64,000 nucleotides of DNA from Leishmania mexicana MHOM/GT/2001/U1103 (lineage: Eukaryota > Euglenozoa > Kinetoplastea > Trypanosomatida > Trypanosomatidae): positions 380,516 to 444,515 of the forward strand of contig NC_018312.1 in assembly GCF_000234665.1 (NCBI RefSeq). The letters are read 5' to 3'. Below are positions 61,794 to 64,000 of the stretch, piece by piece. The translations under genes and the position numbers were made by a program. Below the pieces are notes generated by a model. That model searched no databases and was not told the DNA's origin. It worked only from the letters and a program-made list of their open reading frames with translations. The first letter of the stretch is position 1; each line of letters begins with the position of its first letter.

Positions 61794-62762
61794 ATGTCCG
61801 CAACACCGTCCCTTGCGCCGTCCTCTATCACCCCTCCCCCCGCCGCTGCTAACGTGACGGAGTCCGCTCGCAACACCTTTCCTACGGTTGGTGTGCTCCC
61901 TCCAGGTGCTCACTGTCTCGAACTCTCTTCCCGCAACGCTGCCGCTAACCGACCACGCTACGCGTTTGTGGAGGAGCGTCTCATCTCCGGGGAAAAGGCG
62001 CAGGACCCGTGCAGTCATATCCTCTTCTAACGCGTGTGGATCTGGCTGGATGGTGCGTCTACTCCTTGTACGACGTCGATGCGCCGGCGTGCTCGCAGCT
62101 GCGGCACAGCATCCCCGACACGCTAGCGAAAAGATGCCATGCTCCCTACCAAAGCTGGTTTTATAGTTCACAGATGTATCCGACGCGCAGGAGTACGACG
62201 TGTTTGTGGCGGAAGTGGTAGCACCTCTGGAGGCGAACTTCTTGTATTCGACCAGGCCCAGGATCATTCGGGGTGCGGTGTGCCAGTGCACTTAGCGCAG
62301 CGGTCATAGCGTCGTCTTGTGGCAGCCACGTCGGCCACGGCCGACCTCGTCAATCTCTCCGTCAGGAACTTTGGGCACGTCTTTGCAGAGGGGCGCAAGG
62401 CGGAGCCACAACCTCGGCTGTGGTAACGTACGAGCTGCGAGCGGTGCTGCAGGTCTGCACTGCAATGCGGGCCTGCGACACCTGTGCGAGTGGCGAAAAT
62501 GCCTGTGCCGGCGTTGATGCGGCACACCGCACACTCTCTGCAATGCTACTGGGCTTCGTGGTTCCCGGTGCTGGCTCACGTTTCCGATCAGCTGGGGCAC
62601 CTGCTCAGTGAAGCCGACTTTACCGAGATGATGTTCCTTCACATTGACTACCCTTCTCTGCACGGCAGCGTTATTGTGCATGGCGAAGCGCTGTCTTGGT
62701 GGCGACGAGGTGCCGACTCTCTTGCCGCGTGTCTTGGCACCCCTTTTTCCGTGTCCGTGTGA
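61794..62762 (+). pseudogene. Frameshifted, decayed protein-coding gene of unknown function
   Basis: Coding-like, GC-rich sequence follows a pyrimidine-rich tract but changes phase repeatedly. It starts with ATG at 61794 (MSATPSLAPSSITPPPAAAN) to a stop near 62030. It continues in another phase with RVDLAGWCVYSLYDVDAPAC (to about 62160), in a third with FTDVSDAQEYDVFVAEVVAP (from 62167), then NLSVRNFGHVFAEGRKAEP (about 62350), VVTYELRAVLQVCTAMRACD (about 62420-62600), and finally WFPVLAHVSDQLGHLLSEAD and FTEMMFLHIDYPSLHG up to the stop at 62762. All pieces are on the + strand and in order, which suggests one ancestral gene of about 320 codons with several indels and stops. I do not recognise the protein. 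An intact orthologue in a related species would confirm this. Confidence 0.6.
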
Positions 62763-63752
62763 ACACGGCGTGACTGTTGCCGTTATCGTGTTCTCTCTTT
62801 GCTGCTACAGCTGCTCTCCGTCACTTGTCGAATTGGCACCCTCCCATCCCCCCTTCCCCCCAAAAAAGCACAAGCAAAAAAGGCGATACCAAACGAAGGC
62901 AAAACAGGGAGATAATGGTTGCGCTGCCTCACTCCATCGTCGCTATGCACAGCGCCATCCACTATTTTCGATGGTGGATTGCCTCTCTGCACACATTTCA
63001 CGCACTGCGTCGGTAGGCCGATTTTTTTTTGCGTGTGTGAGGCGCCTTGTGTCTGTCTCGCTCTGATTCGTGGAGGACCGATGCCGCGCCTCTACGTGCC
63101 TCCCACCTTTTCTGGATGCCTCTTCTACTCTGCCCGTCATGACGTCCTCCGCTGTCGTGCCCATCTCACACCTACGCCTCCTTTTGCGTTGTCTGACGGC
63201 GCTCTTCTTTGTCTCTCTCTCTCGCGTCGGCATCCCACCGCCTTTCCTTCTACACGCTGGTGCGCCGTTACTCTCTGGGCGTGCACACGCACACAAATAA
63301 CAAATTGGTGTGCGGGCTTGTGTACATGCGTGTGTGAGGTTATCCACGGAGGAGGTGATCGGTGTGTGGTATTCCTTCTTTGTTCTCGCTTGCGACCGAC
63401 TCGGCGCCAGCTTCAGAGGAAGCGTGTTTCATTCCCGTCACACCGCCTCATTTGGTTGCCTTCAGGTGCCCCTCAGCACGGGCACACACGCACACATACA
63501 CACATACGTGTGCGCTGTCACAAGAGGCGACACTGCGTGCTCACACCGACAGACGAGCGCCGCGTTGCGTCTCTCTTCCCTGTCTTCTTAATCCACTCGT
63601 CGTTTCAGCTACCAACGATCCTTCTCTTGATCTCTGTGCGGCGCTGATCTGCACCATCTCGTGCGATCACTTTGCATATTCGCACACCCACGCCCGCACG
63701 TCGAGAGTCTTGCGCACCCTGTACAGACCACTGGGGGTGGGGTGCACAAACC
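62763..63752 (+). other. Intergenic region before the last gene
   Basis: C-rich (about 62845-62865) and A-rich (62863-62885) runs, a T run (about 63021-63030), CA-rich stretches (about 63482-63510) and a pyrimidine tract (about 63565-63605) ending CGTTTCAG at about 63608. That is a likely splice acceptor giving a leader of about 145 nt for the next gene. Confidence 0.6.
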
Positions 63753-64000
63753 ATGGCGATTGGACTTGGCCGCACTATCAGCAGCCCTGTCTTTCTCTTT
63801 TTCCAAGTGCTTCATGGCGTGAGCTTGTTCTTTGTCATGCTTGGAGTGACGCGGGTGCTGCTTGGGATGGCGGAGCTGTCGATGAGCACTACCGCCGTCG
63901 AAGATAGAACGGCGCCACACGTGGCTCCTCTTGCTCTGTCGCTGGTCATGAAAGACGGAGCGTACGCTGTGCCCGCACCCGAGACGCCGCAAGGGCTTCA
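63753..64000 (+). CDS. 5' end of a membrane-anchored protein gene (partial)
   Basis: From the ATG at 63753 the frame stays open to the window edge (82 complete codons) with strongly GC-ending codons. The first 42 residues are hydrophobic, with segments such as SSPVFLFFQVLHGVSLFFVM and VTRVLLGMAEL, which together suggest a signal-anchor or the first membrane span. After that come a Ser/Thr/Ala-rich stretch and VMKDGAYAVPAPETPQ. An acceptor-like CGTTTCAG lies about 145 nt upstream. The product is not recognised from this fragment. Confidence 0.65.
   Translation, partial: MAIGLGRTISSPVFLFFQVLHGVSLFFVMLGVTRVLLGMAELSMSTTAVEDRTAPHVAPLALSLVMKDGAYAVPAPETPQGL

Noticed and set aside
1..64000. CRISPR arrays, bacterial operons, ribosome binding sites or rho-independent terminators
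   Set aside because: The genome is that of a kinetoplastid eukaryote. The TG, CA and TA runs are microsatellites, and no spaced direct repeats of CRISPR type are present.

Overview
The window is nuclear DNA of a kinetoplastid protozoan, almost certainly Leishmania or a close relative (Leishmaniinae). The support is: GC-rich, intron-less genes all on the + strand; long pyrimidine-rich intergenic regions with polypyrimidine/AG splice-acceptor signals and no gene-by-gene promoters; paraflagellar rod (PFR) genes, which exist only in kinetoplastid-type flagellates; and a divergent trypanosomatid histone H2A array. From memory, a PFR1D pair next to an H2A array is the arrangement on L. major chromosome 29, but I could not run a synteny check. 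The H2A protein differs at several residues from the Old World Leishmania H2A that I recall, so a Viannia or more distant species is possible.

Layout, left to right: the 3' end of an unknown gene (1-70); ribosomal protein S15A (uS8); a large multi-BRCT protein resembling TopBP1/Dpb11; diphthamide synthase subunit DPH1; two almost identical PFR1D genes; three identical histone H2A genes; a MutS-family ATPase most like meiotic MSH5; a very large MORN-repeat protein; a mitochondrial-type double-hotdog acyl-CoA thioesterase; a small coiled-coil/acidic protein; a thioredoxin-fold protein with a large insertion; a lone ABC ATPase of MacB/LolD type; a multi-pass RING-CH (MARCH6/Doa10-like) ubiquitin ligase; a 2211-residue protein with repeated dsRNA-binding-like modules and an HA2-like helicase remnant; a decayed pseudogene (about 61.8-62.8 kb); and the 5' end of a membrane-protein gene running off the right edge.

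The genes do not form a pathway. They are co-transcribed as part of one directional gene cluster and would be separated by trans-splicing and polyadenylation, so expression control should lie in the UTRs. Sequence homogenisation is visible in both arrays. The two PFR1D genes share a block of about 2042 bp that ends four codons before the stop. H2A copy 3 combines the leader of copy 1 with the 3' UTR of copy 2. Between 32 and 44 kb, three unrelated intergenic regions carry almost identical pieces (562, 326 and 562 bp) of one dispersed repeat. A separate SIDER-like element with an A-tail lies near 46.5-47.0 kb.

For several large genes the first in-frame ATG lies well inside the longest open frame, and I place starts at the first ATG after a plausible splice acceptor. 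All identity statements are by-eye comparisons. No alignment, database or structure search was run.
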